A stretch of 64,000 nucleotides of DNA from CAWEQW01 sp963811365 (lineage in GTDB: Bacteria > Actinomycetota > Actinomycetes > Propionibacteriales > Nocardioidaceae): NCBI GenBank assembly GCA_963811365.1, contig CAWEQW010000015.1, positions 62,001 through 126,000 of the forward strand, read 5' to 3'. The translations under genes were made by a program, and so were the position numbers. Under the pieces are notes generated by a model. That model saw nothing but the letters and a program-made list of their open reading frames with translations, had not been told where the DNA came from and made no database searches. Numbering within the stretch: the first letter of the stretch is position 1; every line of letters begins with the position of its first letter. Positions 26,442 through 34,822 of the stretch are shown here, piece after piece.

Positions 26442-27794
26442 ATGAGGCCCATGGCTTCCAGCCACCGCTCCACGAGGACCGCCCGGCGACTGGGGACGGG
26501 CATGCTGCCCGGGCTGGGGCTCTGCCTGCTCGTCCTTGCGCTCTGCGCGCTGGCGGCGCCACGGACGACAGCCGGGTCGGGCTCCCTGGCGACCGTGTCG
26601 ACCGTCCGCCCGAGGGCCGCCACAGCAGCACTCGACCTGCCCAGGATCCCGTGGGAGGGCGGCGCCTCGTACTGGAGACAGTTCAGGAACGCCGACGCCG
26701 GCGGCTGGTCCAAGCCGTCGTTCTTCCCGATCGCGATCTGGTTCAACGGCATCTCGTCGGACTCCGAGGCCAGCTGGGACAAGGCGCACGGAGTCAACAC
26801 CTACATCGGCATGTGGGAAGGGACCGACTTCTCGCTGTTCGAGCGCAACCACGTGTACTGGATCGGTGAGGGCTTGAACAAGACGTTCAAGCCCTCCTCG
26901 CCCTACTGGGTCGGCAACTTCCTCGACGACGAGGTCGACGGCCGCTACTCACCCTCCGCAGGCTTCCGGCATCTGCAGGGGCTCGTGGATGCGAACGCGG
27001 GCAGCGGGAGGTTCGACTACGCCAACTTCACCCAGGCAGTGATCGGAGACCTGCCCGACTCGGTGGCCCAGCAGTACGTCAACCGTTACACCGATGCGGT
27101 CTCGCTCGACATGTACTGGTACACGATCCCCTACTGCGACTGGCGCCCGTACGACAGCACCAAGTACATCGTGCCGGTCAGGCAGGACCACTGCCGCACC
27201 GCCTCGTCCTACGGGAAGGCGGTCAGCGCGCTGCGCCAGAGAGACGCCGCGGACGGGCACCGCCAGCCGATCTGGCAGTTCGTCGAGGACCTCAACGGCG
27301 GGCCGGGCAGCCCGCACGTGGGGTACATCACGCCTCCTCAGCTCAAGGGGGCGGTGATGTCCTCGGTGATCAACGAGGCGCGCGGCCTGGTCTACTTCAA
27401 CCAGTCGCTGTCCGGACCGTGCCAAGGCGGCAGCATCCTGCGGCAGGCACAGATCCGGGCGCACTTCTGCGGCGCCGGCCAGGTGGCGGCGATGGGGTCG
27501 GTGAACCACCAGATCCACACGCTGGCGCCGGTGATCAACACCCAGTCCTACCGGTACCGGTTCGGGAACGGCCTGCAGACGATGCTCAAGACGCGTGGAC
27601 GGTATGCATACGTCTTCGCCATGGTGAACGGTTCCTCGGATCCCGGAAGCCGCACGTTCCAGCTTCCACCCGGCGTGCACGGCAACAGCGTGCGGGTGCT
27701 GTTCGAGAACCGCACGATCCCGGTCCGCAACCATCGGTTCCGCGACGACTTCCCCCGCGAGACGACGTACCACGTCTACCGCGTCGCCCTCTGA
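26442..27794 (+). CDS. secreted protein of unknown function, possibly glycosidase-like
   Basis: 450 residues. A long N region and hydrophobic core (residues about 20-40) form a signal peptide with likely cleavage after AAPRTTA. The mature part is rich in Trp and Tyr: IPWEGGASYWRQFRNADAGG, FFPIAIWFNGISSD, NFLDDEVDGRY and SLDMYWYT. These strand-end motifs resemble a TIM-barrel glycoside hydrolase, with DDE as candidate acidic residues, but I do not recognise the family. Its place in the polysaccharide cluster suggests it trims or processes the surface glycan. Confidence 0.6.
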   Translation: MRPMASSHRSTRTARRLGTGMLPGLGLCLLVLALCALAAPRTTAGSGSLATVSTVRPRAATAALDLPRIPWEGGASYWRQFRNADAGGWSKPSFFPIAIWFNGISSDSEASWDKAHGVNTYIGMWEGTDFSLFERNHVYWIGEGLNKTFKPSSPYWVGNFLDDEVDGRYSPSAGFRHLQGLVDANAGSGRFDYANFTQAVIGDLPDSVAQQYVNRYTDAVSLDMYWYTIPYCDWRPYDSTKYIVPVRQDHCRTASSYGKAVSALRQRDAADGHRQPIWQFVEDLNGGPGSPHVGYITPPQLKGAVMSSVINEARGLVYFNQSLSGPCQGGSILRQAQIRAHFCGAGQVAAMGSVNHQIHTLAPVINTQSYRYRFGNGLQTMLKTRGRYAYVFAMVNGSSDPGSRTFQLPPGVHGNSVRVLFENRTIPVRNHRFRDDFPRETTYHVYRVAL

Positions 27795-27823
27795 TCGACG
27801 GGCGAGCCACGTCGGACCGGGGA

Positions 27824-28759
27824 CTACGGTCGGGCGACCGGTCGCGAGGGCCGGTGCGACGTCAACGACCGCATCCGGGCCTTCACGCGGTCGAGCCCGT
27901 CCGTGCCGCCGACCGCGACGAGCGCCTTCTTGACGCCGGCCCTTCCGGCCTCGCGGACGGCTCGAGCCGGGCCGAACACTGCGCCGTCGCGCAGCAGGGC
28001 CCCCCGCGTCGGCTGCGGTACGTCGTCGAGCATCCGACCGAACCGCGGTGCGTACCGCCCCGGTGCGACGAGACGTCCCCGGACCCGGTTGCTGACGTTG
28101 GCGCCGTGCACGACCTGGAGCCATGCGGGAGGCGAGTCGACCGCAACCGCCGGCATGCTGCGGGAGAGCAGGTTGTGCCAGTCCGACCAGCAGGTGACCG
28201 GAGCACGGTACGGCTCCCGCACGGAACAGAACGCGTTGTTCGGGTCGTGATGGACGTAGACCCCGCGTGGGCTCTTGATCAGTCCCGTGGTCAGGTAGAC
28301 GGCCACCCGCTCGGCCGGAGCCGCGACCGCCTGCAACCGCGAGACGAAGTCGCGCGCGATGCCGTCGTCGTTGTCGAGGTTGGTGGTGATCAGCACCTCC
28401 GTGCGGGGGTCCACGACGGCTGCGATGTCCGAGCGCAGCTGCTCGCGCGGCACCTCGGTCCGCAGGACCGCCGTGAGCACCCCGGTCTCCCGGTAGGTGT
28501 CGATCCGCCGGTGCAGCCAGGCAGGGCTCTCGGGGTCGAAGTAGACGATCCACTCGAAGTTCTGGCAGTCCTGGGCCAGCACCGAGGGCAGGCAGTACTT
28601 CTCGAAGAGCACCACACGCTCTCGCAGCCAGCCTTCCCTCGCCCGGATCAGGCTCTCCACTCCCACCGACGGCAGGTTGAACCGGGTCAGCAGCACGTGG
28701 CTCAGCATCGGCACCGCTGCACCACCGGACGACTGCTGCTCAGGCACGCGAGCTGTCAT
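27824..28759 (-). CDS. putative rhamnosyltransferase-family glycosyltransferase
   Basis: 311 residues with the pattern of the Rhamno_transf family: HVLLTRFNLPSVGVES near the N terminus, FEKYCLPSVLAQDCQNFEWI, and the DxD-like TTNLDNDDGIARDFV donor/metal site. The C-terminal third is helical and basic. Its ATG at 28759 lies inside the last codons of the upstream glycosyltransferase fusion, so the two are probably co-translated; ATG 28708 is an alternative start. Confidence 0.78.
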   Translation of the reverse strand: MTARVPEQQSSGGAAVPMLSHVLLTRFNLPSVGVESLIRAREGWLRERVVLFEKYCLPSVLAQDCQNFEWIVYFDPESPAWLHRRIDTYRETGVLTAVLRTEVPREQLRSDIAAVVDPRTEVLITTNLDNDDGIARDFVSRLQAVAAPAERVAVYLTTGLIKSPRGVYVHHDPNNAFCSVREPYRAPVTCWSDWHNLLSRSMPAVAVDSPPAWLQVVHGANVSNRVRGRLVAPGRYAPRFGRMLDDVPQPTRGALLRDGAVFGPARAVREAGRAGVKKALVAVGGTDGLDRVKARMRSLTSHRPSRPVARP

Positions 28760-31469
28760 CGCGTTCCCACCCCCGTTCGCGACGGTCCAGCTTGAGCAGC
28801 ACCCGAGCCGTCACGGCGGCGCTCACGTACACGGTCGCGTCCAGGGCCGAGACCGGTCCGCGGACCGTGCCGAGCACGGCCGCCAAGGTCGAGCCGCTGG
28901 AGGCCTGCGGACCGGACGCGGTCTCGGCCGCGGCCATCTCGTGGTTGCCGCGGTAGGTTCGGCGCAGCACCGCGAACAGGCCGCGCAGGTCGCGAGGTGC
29001 CCGCACGACGACCGGAGCCGTGCCGACGACGTGCTTCTCGTGAGCGGCGAACATCCCGTCGACGAACACGTCGTCGGCCGTGACGTCGGGGAAGACGTCG
29101 AAGCGGGCGCGACCCGCCTCGGACAACGCGTAGGCGCCGGCGCCCCAGAGCACGCGCTGCCGCTCGGTCACCCGGCCGCGTGCGCGGTAGTAGGAGCGCA
29201 CCAACGGCGTGGCGCCGGTGAGGTCGTACCTGAAGACCGGGCGGGCGGCCAGGGTGCCGTCCTCGGCCAGGGTCGTGAACAGCTCCCCCACGGTGCTCGG
29301 CGTCACCTCGATGTCCGCGTCGAGGTAGAGCCGCGGCCAGCTCCGGGCCGCGTCGTCGGCCAGGTTCAGCGCAGCGGTCTTGGACGCCATGGCCGTCTCG
29401 AGCACGCGCACGCCGGGGAAGGAACGCGCGACCTGAGCGGTGTCGTCGGTGCATCCGTTGCAGGCGACGAGCACCTCGACAGGCGTCGACCGGGCGAGCG
29501 CCGAGAGCGGGGCCAGTGTCCTGGCGAGCACCCTTCCCTCGTTGTGGGCCGGCACGATCACCGAACCCTGACACGGTTCCGGCGACCGGGCCCGCGCAGG
29601 AGCAGCCTCGGCCCGCGGCAGGTCCCCCCAGTGGCGACTGCGCACCAGGACCCTGAGCGTGTCCCGGTTCCGCGGGCGCCCCGCGCGCAGCAGCTCTCCC
29701 ACCGCGAGGACGCCTCGGTAGGTCTGCGCGCTCACGCGGGAGTGATGCTTGCTCATGTACCGCACCCGGTTCACGGTCATCAGCGCCGCCAGGCCCTCGG
29801 AGCCGCCGGACCCGCCCCCGACGTGATGCATCGCGGCCCGCGGCTCGAACCACACGCTCGACCCGAGGCTCCGCAGCCGCCGGAAGAAGTCCACCTCCTC
29901 GGAGTACAAGAAGAACTGCTCGTCCCAGTCGCCCACGTGGTCCGCCATCTCGCCGCTGACGAGCAGGGCTGCTCCGGTCGCCCAGTCCACCGGGTGGGCG
30001 TGCAGGTAGCTCTCCGCGTCGTAGTCGGTCTCGGCGAGCCACCCCGGCCGACGCTGGAGTCTCGCCCCCAGGAGACTGTCCCCGAGGGCGCGGGCGAGCC
30101 CGGGCTCCCGGCGCAGGGACAGGCAGGTCGACCCGTCCGCGTCCACCAGCCGTGGAACCACCGCGCCGACACCGGGCTCGGCCAGCCGCTCCCTCATCGC
30201 CGTGAGGGCGCCCGGCGCGACCGTGAGGTCGGGGTTCAGCACCAGGTAGGACCCCGCGCGCCCGGCCCGGCGCCGTGCGAGGTTGAGTCCGGCCGCGTAG
30301 CCGAGGTTCCCCCCGCTGGGGAACGCGATCACGTCGTGGTGCCTCGCCAGCGCCTGCAGGGTCCCGTCCTGCGATGCGTTGTCGGCGACCACCACCTTGA
30401 TGCGGGTGCTCCCGGCCTCCTCACGCAGCGACGCGATGAGCTCGTCGACGTGCTGCTCGTTGTTGTGGGTCACCGTCAGCACGGCTACCTCGGCCTCGTC
30501 GGTCGGGCCCGCGAACCGCCGCGCTCCTGGTCGTCGTGCGACGACGGGCGGGCGCGGGAGGTCGGCGGTCGCCACCCGACCGGGCGCCGAGCCGTTCCTC
30601 GAGGTGTGCGGCAGGCGCAGGGTCAGGTAGGCCTCAGGCCCGTGCACGAGGTAGCGGCCCGCCATCCGACGCGGCTCCATACCCAGTCGCCACGCCCACT
30701 CGAGTCCGTGCTCGGCCACCGCCGCCGGCGCCCGCCGGACCCGGTCCGCCAGGAAGTCCACGACGGCACCGAAGTCCAGGATGACGCCCGCGCCGGTGAG
30801 CGGCCCGTACTCAGCGGTCCAGAGCTCCTGCCGTGGCTTCCCGAGACCGACCACGAGGATGTCGGGACCGGCGGCTGCGACATCTGCAGCGAGCGCCTCC
30901 GACCCGGCCGGGTCGGCGAGAGTGCTCCGCGTGGGCGCCCAGAAGCCCCGCACGTCCAACCCGGGGCGCATCGCGGCAAGCCGCCTCCGCAGCGCGTCGT
31001 GGGTGTCCTCGGCTCCGCCGAGGAAGCCGATCGAGAAGCCGTTGGCCTCGGCAGCGTCCAGCACCGGGCCGATCAGGTCGCTGCCGGCCAGCCGAGGCCA
31101 GCGAGCACCGGTGACGCGCTCTGCCTGCCGCACCAGGGGGGCGCCGTCCAGCAGGTACAGCCAGTCGATGCGGTCGGTGCTTCGCTCGCAGGTGAGCGTG
31201 CCGTACCAGCGACCGCCGCGGCCGAAATGATGGACATGGTCGAGGTTCAGCGACACCACGGCCAGTGGCCGGCCACGGTTCGAGCCGAGGTGCTCGACCA
31301 TCACCTTCAGCGCCTGGTCGAGCTCGAGGAGGTCTGCGGGACAGCCCCCGAGCTCGATCGTCGTGGCCGCCTTGCCGCCGGCCGCCTGCTCCGCGGCCTG
31401 CCCCCTTTGTGTCGTGAACGTCCGCTGCGCCGGGACGCGCAGACGCGCCCCGCTCTGTGCAATCCCCAC
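28740..31469 (-). CDS. triple-domain glycosyltransferase: WecG/TagA/CpsF + GT2 + GT2
   Basis: 909 residues in one frame. Residues about 38-285 are a WecG/TagA/CpsF (GT26) domain: SLNLDHVHHFGR, DGAPLVRQAERVTGARWPR and GLGKPRQELW. Residues about 325-590 are a GT2 rhamnosyltransferase-like domain: VAVLTVTHNNEQHVDELIAS, ADNASQDGT, NLGYAAGLNLARR, LNPDLTV and DEQFFLYSEEVDF. Residues about 635-850 are a second GT2 domain: SVIVPAHNEGRVL, CNGCTDDTAQ and YLDADIEV. It could add three successive sugars to a lipid carrier. The GTG start at 31469 has GGGAGGGG upstream. Confidence 0.88.
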   Translation of the reverse strand: MGIAQSGARLRVPAQRTFTTQRGQAAEQAAGGKAATTIELGGCPADLLELDQALKVMVEHLGSNRGRPLAVVSLNLDHVHHFGRGGRWYGTLTCERSTDRIDWLYLLDGAPLVRQAERVTGARWPRLAGSDLIGPVLDAAEANGFSIGFLGGAEDTHDALRRRLAAMRPGLDVRGFWAPTRSTLADPAGSEALAADVAAAGPDILVVGLGKPRQELWTAEYGPLTGAGVILDFGAVVDFLADRVRRAPAAVAEHGLEWAWRLGMEPRRMAGRYLVHGPEAYLTLRLPHTSRNGSAPGRVATADLPRPPVVARRPGARRFAGPTDEAEVAVLTVTHNNEQHVDELIASLREEAGSTRIKVVVADNASQDGTLQALARHHDVIAFPSGGNLGYAAGLNLARRRAGRAGSYLVLNPDLTVAPGALTAMRERLAEPGVGAVVPRLVDADGSTCLSLRREPGLARALGDSLLGARLQRRPGWLAETDYDAESYLHAHPVDWATGAALLVSGEMADHVGDWDEQFFLYSEEVDFFRRLRSLGSSVWFEPRAAMHHVGGGSGGSEGLAALMTVNRVRYMSKHHSRVSAQTYRGVLAVGELLRAGRPRNRDTLRVLVRSRHWGDLPRAEAAPARARSPEPCQGSVIVPAHNEGRVLARTLAPLSALARSTPVEVLVACNGCTDDTAQVARSFPGVRVLETAMASKTAALNLADDAARSWPRLYLDADIEVTPSTVGELFTTLAEDGTLAARPVFRYDLTGATPLVRSYYRARGRVTERQRVLWGAGAYALSEAGRARFDVFPDVTADDVFVDGMFAAHEKHVVGTAPVVVRAPRDLRGLFAVLRRTYRGNHEMAAAETASGPQASSGSTLAAVLGTVRGPVSALDATVYVSAAVTARVLLKLDRRERGWERDDSSRA

Positions 31470-31545
31470 CGGTCCGCCCCTCCCTCTTGGGAGTCATGCA
31501 AGCACCGCGAAAGCATTGATTACGGGGGAAAGCCATATGAAATAG

Positions 31546-31593
31546 CGCGCGAAATACCTAAAGCCACTAATACCTACAAATAGATTTCGCGCG
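31546..31593. promoter_or_regulatory. AT-rich island with a 10-bp inverted repeat upstream of the glycosyltransferase fusion
   Basis: CGCGCGAAAT at 31546-31555 is matched by ATTTCGCGCG at 31584-31593. Between and around them are two direct copies of AATACCTA and an unusually A/T-rich stretch for this genome (about 31500-31590). It sits between the divergent glycosyltransferase fusion and ung, so it probably holds the minus-strand promoter and an operator. Confidence 0.5.
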
Positions 31594-31671
31594 ATGCGCT
31601 CGAAACGGGCACGGCCCCAGCTCACCCGCCCCGGCGCGCCGGCGCCCGGCGCCACCCCTAGGGTGTCCGCC

Positions 31672-32358
31672 ATGGGAGCCCTCGCCGGACTGGTCGACCA
31701 GGGCCTGGTCGCCCCCGACTGGGCGCAGGCGCTCGCTCCGGTCGACGACCGGATCGCCGCGATGGGCATGTTCCTGCGGGCCGAGCTGGCGGCCGGCCGG
31801 ACCTACCTGCCCTCGGGCGACCGGGTGCTGCGGGCGTTCCACCGGCCGCTCGCGGAGGTGAAGGTGCTCGTCGTGGGCCAGGACCCGTACCCGACCCCGG
31901 GGCACCCGGTCGGGCTGTCGTTCTCGGTCGCACCCGACGTCCGGCCGCTGCCCAGGAGCCTGGTCAACATCTTCCGGGAGCTGCACAGCGACCTCGGTGC
32001 GGACCCGCCCGCGACCGGCGACCTCACCGGGTGGGCCGACCAGGGCGTGCTCCTGCTCAACCGGGTGCTCACCGTGACCCCCGGGTCGCCGGGCGCGCAC
32101 CGCGGCCGCGGCTGGGAGGCGGTCACCGAGCAGGCGATCCACGCGCTCGTGGCCCGCGGCGGCCCGCTGGCCGCGATCCTGTGGGGCCGCGACGCGCAGT
32201 CGCTCAAGCCGATGCTGGGCGACGTGCCGTGGGTCGAGTCGGTGCACCCCAGCCCGCTGTCGGCGAGCCGCGGGTTCTTCGGGTCGCGGCCCTTCAGCCG
32301 GGTCAACGACCTGCTGGTGCGCCAGGGCGGCCGGCCGGTCGACTGGCGGCTCCCCTGA
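31672..32358 (+). CDS. ung: uracil-DNA glycosylase
   Basis: 228 residues of family 1 UDG, which removes uracil from DNA to start base-excision repair. The water-activating loop is GQDPYPTPGHPVGLSFS, the Leu-intercalation loop is HPSPLSASRGFFGSRPFS, and LLLNRVLTV fits the uracil pocket. TAGGGT at 31659-31664 lies seven bases before ATG 31672, suggesting a leaderless mRNA. It is not functionally linked to its neighbours. Confidence 0.96.
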   Translation: MGALAGLVDQGLVAPDWAQALAPVDDRIAAMGMFLRAELAAGRTYLPSGDRVLRAFHRPLAEVKVLVVGQDPYPTPGHPVGLSFSVAPDVRPLPRSLVNIFRELHSDLGADPPATGDLTGWADQGVLLLNRVLTVTPGSPGAHRGRGWEAVTEQAIHALVARGGPLAAILWGRDAQSLKPMLGDVPWVESVHPSPLSASRGFFGSRPFSRVNDLLVRQGGRPVDWRLP

Positions 32359-32439
32359 GCCCGGTCGGGCCGGCTCTCCACGCTCGGCAGCTCGAGCAGC
32401 ATGGCGAGGCCGCTCGACGTCGAGGGCCGAGCGGCGGAC

Positions 32440-32925
32440 CTACGAGTCGGGACAGGATCCGGGGCCGGTCAGCGCGGACGCCTCGATGTGCTCCAGGATC
32501 CGTGCGGCGACCCGCGCCAGCCCCCGGACCTCCTCGGGACTCATCCCATCGAAGACGAGGGAGCGGACCGTCTCGACGTGCCCCGGCGCGGCCTCGACCA
32601 GGACGTCGTACCCGCCCTCGGTGAGCCGGGCCAGGGTGACCCGGCGGCTGGTGGGGCAGGGCATCCGCTCCACCCAGCCGCGGTTCTCGAGCTTCTTGAC
32701 GACGTGCGAGAGCCGGGAGAGCGAGGCGTTGGTGCGCGTGGCGAGCTCGCTCATCCGCAGCGTGTGCACGTCGGCCTCCGAGAGCATCGCCAGCACCAGG
32801 TAGTCGAAGTGGGTGAGGTCGGAGTCCCGCTGCAGCTGGGAGTCCAGGGCCGGCCCGAGCCGGAGCATCACCCCGGTCAGCCGCAGCCAGGCCCGAAGCT
32901 CCTCCTCGTCGAGCCACTCAGTCAT
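32440..32925 (-). CDS. MarR family transcriptional regulator
   Basis: 161-residue winged-helix regulator: MSELATRTNASLSRLSHVVK is the recognition-helix region and CPTSRRVTLARLTEGG the wing. It is divergent from the ring-cleavage dioxygenase gene. A TTGA-N4-TCAA dyad between them overlaps the dioxygenase -35 box, so repression of that gene is the likely role. Confidence 0.9.
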   Translation of the reverse strand: MTEWLDEEELRAWLRLTGVMLRLGPALDSQLQRDSDLTHFDYLVLAMLSEADVHTLRMSELATRTNASLSRLSHVVKKLENRGWVERMPCPTSRRVTLARLTEGGYDVLVEAAPGHVETVRSLVFDGMSPEEVRGLARVAARILEHIEASALTGPGSCPDS

Positions 32926-32949
32926 GCGGACACTGTAACCGGCCGACAC

Positions 32950-32977
32950 TTGATGCTTCAACCATTTCTGCTAGAGT
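32950..32977 (+). promoter_or_regulatory. dioxygenase promoter with overlapping MarR operator
   Basis: TTGATGCTTCAA (32950-32961) is a TTGA-N4-TCAA dyad. Its first six bases also act as a -35 (TTGATG), separated by 16 bases from the -10 TAGAGT at 32972-32977. The geometry fits repression by the adjacent MarR protein. Confidence 0.7.
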
Positions 32978-33008
32978 GAGCCGGGACGACACCACCCGGG
33001 AGGCCAGC

Positions 33009-33797
33009 ATGACCCTGCTCGACGGCCGGATGCCCGCGCTCTACATCGGCCACGGCGCGCCTCCGCTCCTCGACGACCTGCTGTGGAGCGGAGAGCTCGC
33101 GGCCTGGGCGCGCGCCCTCCCGCGCCCGCGCGCGATCCTGGTCGTCTCGGCACACTGGGAGTCGGCTCCCGTCATGCTGAGCGCGAGCGCCGCGGGCACC
33201 CCGCTGGTGTACGACTTCGGCGGCTTCGCGCAGAGGTACTACGAGATGACCTACCGCACGCCGGACGCGAGCGCGCTCGCCGCCCGGGTCGCCGCGATGA
33301 TGCCGGACACCGAGCCGGTGCACCAGCACCCCAGCCGCGGTCTGGACCACGGCGCCTGGGTGCCGCTGACGATCATGTACCCGGCCGGCGACATCCCGGT
33401 GCTCCAGCTCTCCCTCCCCACGGACGACCCGACGAGGCTGCTGGAGCTCGGCCGGCGACTGCGGCCGCTGCGCGACGAGGGCGTGCTGATCATGGGCTCC
33501 GGCTTCCTCACGCACGGCCTGCCCTTCCTGCGCGAGCTCCGCATCGACGCCGAGGCACCGGGCTGGTCGCGCGAGTTCGACGCGTGGGCCGCCGACGCCC
33601 TGGCCCGCGGCGACGTCGACGAGCTGGCGGCGTACCGCTCGAAGGCGCCGGGGATGCCGTACGCACACCCGACCGTCGAGCACTACACCCCGCTGTTCAT
33701 CACCCTCGGCGCGGCCAGCGACCCCGAGCAGCCCGGCGAGCAGCTCGTCGACGGGTTCTGGATGGGGCTGTCGAAGCGGTCGCTGCAGGTGGCCTGA
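33009..33797 (+). CDS. DODA-type extradiol ring-cleavage dioxygenase (LigB superfamily)
   Basis: 262 residues. LYIGHGAPPLL and SAHWESAPV supply the metal-binding histidines; GLDHGAWVPLTIMYP and GSGFLTHGL complete the site. The family opens catechols such as DOPA using Fe(II) or Zn(II). ATG 33009 follows GGGAGG. A divergent MarR gene probably represses it. The stop is followed within a few bases by the second nested palindrome. Confidence 0.9.
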   Translation: MTLLDGRMPALYIGHGAPPLLDDLLWSGELAAWARALPRPRAILVVSAHWESAPVMLSASAAGTPLVYDFGGFAQRYYEMTYRTPDASALAARVAAMMPDTEPVHQHPSRGLDHGAWVPLTIMYPAGDIPVLQLSLPTDDPTRLLELGRRLRPLRDEGVLIMGSGFLTHGLPFLRELRIDAEAPGWSREFDAWAADALARGDVDELAAYRSKAPGMPYAHPTVEHYTPLFITLGAASDPEQPGEQLVDGFWMGLSKRSLQVA

Positions 33798-33802
33798 CTG
33801 GG

Positions 33803-33896
33803 GGAGGTTCACCATGGTATGTAGCCGAACCTGCCCTTCCCACGACGTACACCTCGTGGGAGGCGGAGGTCCATCGACATACCATGGTGAACCTCC
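33803..33896. repeat. 94-bp nested palindrome, copy 2
   Basis: Same length and plan as copy 1. The outer stem is perfect and extends to 23 bp (33800-33822 with 33877-33899). The inner stem pairs 14 of 17 positions strictly. The core TCCCACGACGTACACC and the following TCGTGGGA match copy 1 exactly. Outer-stem differences from copy 1 are compensated on the other arm. It lies between the dioxygenase stop and pdxY. Confidence 0.93.
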
Positions 33897-33938
33897 CCCC
33901 GGTGCATACGCCGGCCCCGTTCGGCAACAATCGCCCTC

Positions 33939-34790
33939 GTGAACATCCTGTCGATCCAGTCCCTGGTGGCCTACGGCCATGCCGGCAACAGCGCGGCGCT
34001 CTTCCCGCTGCAGCGGCTCGGCCACGAGACCTGGCCGGTGATCACCGTGCACTTCTCCAACCACACCGGGTACGGCGACTGGAAGGGCCCGCTGCTCACC
34101 GCGCAGGACGTCGCGGACGTGGTGCAGGGCGTCCGGGACCGCGGTGCGCTCGCGCGGTGCGACGCGGTGCTGTCGGGCTACCAGGGCGCGGAGGACGTCG
34201 GCTCGGTCATCCTGGACACGGTCGCGACGGTCCGCTCGCTGAACCCGGACGCCATCTGGTGCTGCGACCCGGTGATGGGCGACGTCGGCCGCGGGATGTT
34301 CGTGCGGCCGGGCATCCCGGAGTTCATGCGCGACCGGGTGGTGCCGGCCGCCGACGTGATCACCCCGAACCACTTCGAGCTCGACTACCTCGCGGGTACG
34401 ACGACCACGACGCTGCCCGAGCTGCTCGACGCCGCCGACGTCGTGCGCGCCACGGGTCCGGAGACCGTCCTGGTCACCAGCGTGATCGTCGGCGACACCC
34501 CGCAGGACGCCCTCGACATGGTCGCCGTCGGGGCCGGCGGCGCCTGGCGGGTCCGGTTCCCGCGGCTGTCGGTCAACCCGCCCGGCGCCGGCGACCTCAC
34601 CGCCGCGGTGTTCCTGGCCAACCTGCTCGACCGGTACGACGTGCCGACGACCCTGGCCCGCACGGCGTCGTCGGTGTTCGCCGTCGTCGAGGCGACCGAG
34701 GCGGCGGGCGAGCAGGAGATGCGGATCGTGCAGACCCAGGACGCCCTGGCCGACCCCGCGATGCAGTTCGAGCCCGAGGTGCTGCGCTGA
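33939..34790 (+). CDS. pdxY: pyridoxal kinase
   Basis: 283 residues, ribokinase superfamily; phosphorylates pyridoxal in the PLP salvage pathway. SIQSLVAYGHAGNSAALFPL near the N terminus, DPVMGDVGRGMFV, TPNHFELDYLAG, and the anion-hole/catalytic motif NPPGAGDLTAAVF. GTG 33939 is preceded by AACAAT with a seven-base gap, again the leaderless pattern. Confidence 0.93.
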   Translation: MNILSIQSLVAYGHAGNSAALFPLQRLGHETWPVITVHFSNHTGYGDWKGPLLTAQDVADVVQGVRDRGALARCDAVLSGYQGAEDVGSVILDTVATVRSLNPDAIWCCDPVMGDVGRGMFVRPGIPEFMRDRVVPAADVITPNHFELDYLAGTTTTTLPELLDAADVVRATGPETVLVTSVIVGDTPQDALDMVAVGAGGAWRVRFPRLSVNPPGAGDLTAAVFLANLLDRYDVPTTLARTASSVFAVVEATEAAGEQEMRIVQTQDALADPAMQFEPEVLR

Positions 34791-34822
34791 GCCGGCTTGG
34801 CGGCTCCGCCTATCGTCTGATC

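Noticed and set aside
28677..31583. 968-codon plus-strand frame opposite the triple glycosyltransferase
   Set aside because: Shadow of codon bias on the other strand; no recognisable domain.
31494..31769. 91-codon minus-strand frame through the AT-rich island
   Set aside because: It overlaps ung antisense and its hydrophobic tail comes only from the A/T-rich promoter region; no ribosome-binding site.
33800..33899. Nested palindrome copy 2 as an insertion-sequence end
   Set aside because: No transposase gene, no target-site duplication that I can see, and three similar copies at gene ends fit a REP-like element better.
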